Shown piece by piece: positions 63,650 to 64,000 of a stretch of DNA of 64,000 nt (positions are counted from its first letter, which is position 1; each line of letters opens with the position of its first letter). A model generated the notes under the pieces. The model was not told the origin of the DNA. It saw nothing but the letters and a program-made list of their open reading frames with translations, and made no database searches. Source of the DNA: Pseudofrankia inefficax (lineage in GTDB: Bacteria > Actinomycetota > Actinomycetes > Frankiales > Frankiaceae); the NCBI RefSeq assembly GCF_000166135.1, contig NC_014666.1, forward strand, positions 5,766,001-5,830,000. The letters run 5' to 3'. A program made the position numbers and the translations under genes.

Positions 63650-64000
63650 TCAGATGGGCAGAGCGGCCTGCATCTCGGCACGCAGCTCCGGCGTGAGGAA
63701 CTCGCCCACCCGGGTGACCAGGAGGGCCATCTCGTAGGCGATCAGACCGATATCCGCGCCGGGGCTCGACAGGATCGCCATGCAGGCCCCGTCACCGACG
63801 GCCGTGACGAACAGGAAGCCCTGCTCCATCTCGACGATGGTCTGCCTGACGCTCCCCCCACCGAAGAAACGCCCCGCGCCGCGGGCCAGGCTGTTGAAGC
63901 CCGACGCGACGGCGGCCAGCTGGTCCGCCGTTGCCCGGTCCATTCCCGCCGACGTGGCGAGAAGCAGACCGTCCGAGGAAAGCGCGATCGCGTAGGTGAC
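63650..64000 (-). CDS. cvnB: roadblock/LC7 protein of conservon (CvnB-like), N-terminus outside window
   Basis: The visible 116 residues cover most of a roadblock/LC7 domain: VTYAIALSSDGLLLATSAGMDR, ADQLAAVASGFNSLARGAGRFFGGG, EMEQGFLFVTAVGDGACMAIL and DIGLIAYEMALLVTRVGEFL. Such proteins bind the GTPase CvnD and probably regulate its nucleotide state. The frame is open to the right edge, so the start is cut off. The sensor kinase-like CvnA would be expected upstream, beyond the window. Confidence 0.93.
   Translation of the reverse strand, partial: VTYAIALSSDGLLLATSAGMDRATADQLAAVASGFNSLARGAGRFFGGGSVRQTIVEMEQGFLFVTAVGDGACMAILSSPGADIGLIAYEMALLVTRVGEFLTPELRAEMQAALPI

Overview
The window is high-GC DNA from a filamentous actinobacterium, probably Frankia or a close relative. 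This rests on codon use with strong G/C at third positions, frequent GTG starts, an actinobacterial rRNA operon, DUF574 methyltransferase, MT0933-like and DUF742 (conservon) families, and a type II aromatic polyketide cluster with spore-pigment-like cyclases. The genus call comes from my recollection of the 16S sequence and is an inference.

Region 1 (1-9253) is an amino-alcohol locus. After the end of a DHA2-type MFS exporter and a 40-bp palindromic terminator, a minus-strand operon runs class III PLP enzyme (probable phospho-lyase) > APH-fold kinase > SDR, followed by a GntR/UTRA regulator. Divergent from it are an APC permease and both subunits of B12-dependent ethanolamine ammonia-lyase (eutB, eutC). 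The locus may hold two chemically different routes from ethanolamine to acetaldehyde.

Region 2 (9254-20571) holds a DUF574 methyltransferase, a very large fused ABC exporter under a MarR regulator, an MT0933-type small protein, a LysR regulator divergent from a stand-alone CTP-synthase-like amidotransferase domain, and two convergent amidohydrolases (TrzN/AtzA-like and CodA/AtzC-like).

Region 3 (21174-26817) is an rRNA operon on the minus strand (promoter, boxA, 16S, tRNA-less spacer, 23S, 5S, terminator).

Region 4 (27574-51860) is mixed housekeeping and accessory genes: methyltransferase, purU, thioesterase, universal stress protein, an unusual Hsp70 with two substrate-binding beta domains, a flavin/PPOX protein, a YkvA-like protein, copC plus a CopD-CtaG fusion, a PanE-sulfurtransferase fusion, an esterase, unknown membrane proteins, an MFS exporter with a TetR regulator, YccF, an FAD monooxygenase, a LigD-type ligase without polymerase domain, an unknown membrane protein and a DUF429 protein.

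Region 5 (51963-62333) is a type II polyketide cluster read leftward: LuxR-type regulator, TcmI-like cyclase, then ACP, WhiE-VI/TcmN-like aromatase, cupin, KS-alpha, a 26-codon mini-ORF, chain-length factor, ketoreductase, two ABM monooxygenases, glycosyltransferase and O-methyltransferase, ended by a hairpin. The expected product is a glycosylated, O-methylated aromatic polyketide.

Region 6 (62618-64000) is a partial conservon (roadblock protein, DUF742 protein, GTPase). The DUF742 gene carries an apparent frameshift at a six-base G run.

Two sequence-level themes cut across the window. One is a family of about 77-bp hairpin repeats (four intergenic copies between 6.8 and 33.2 kb). The other is a set of short in-frame tandem repeats (15, 18 or 24 nt, and a 6-nt one) in linkers or termini of unrelated proteins.
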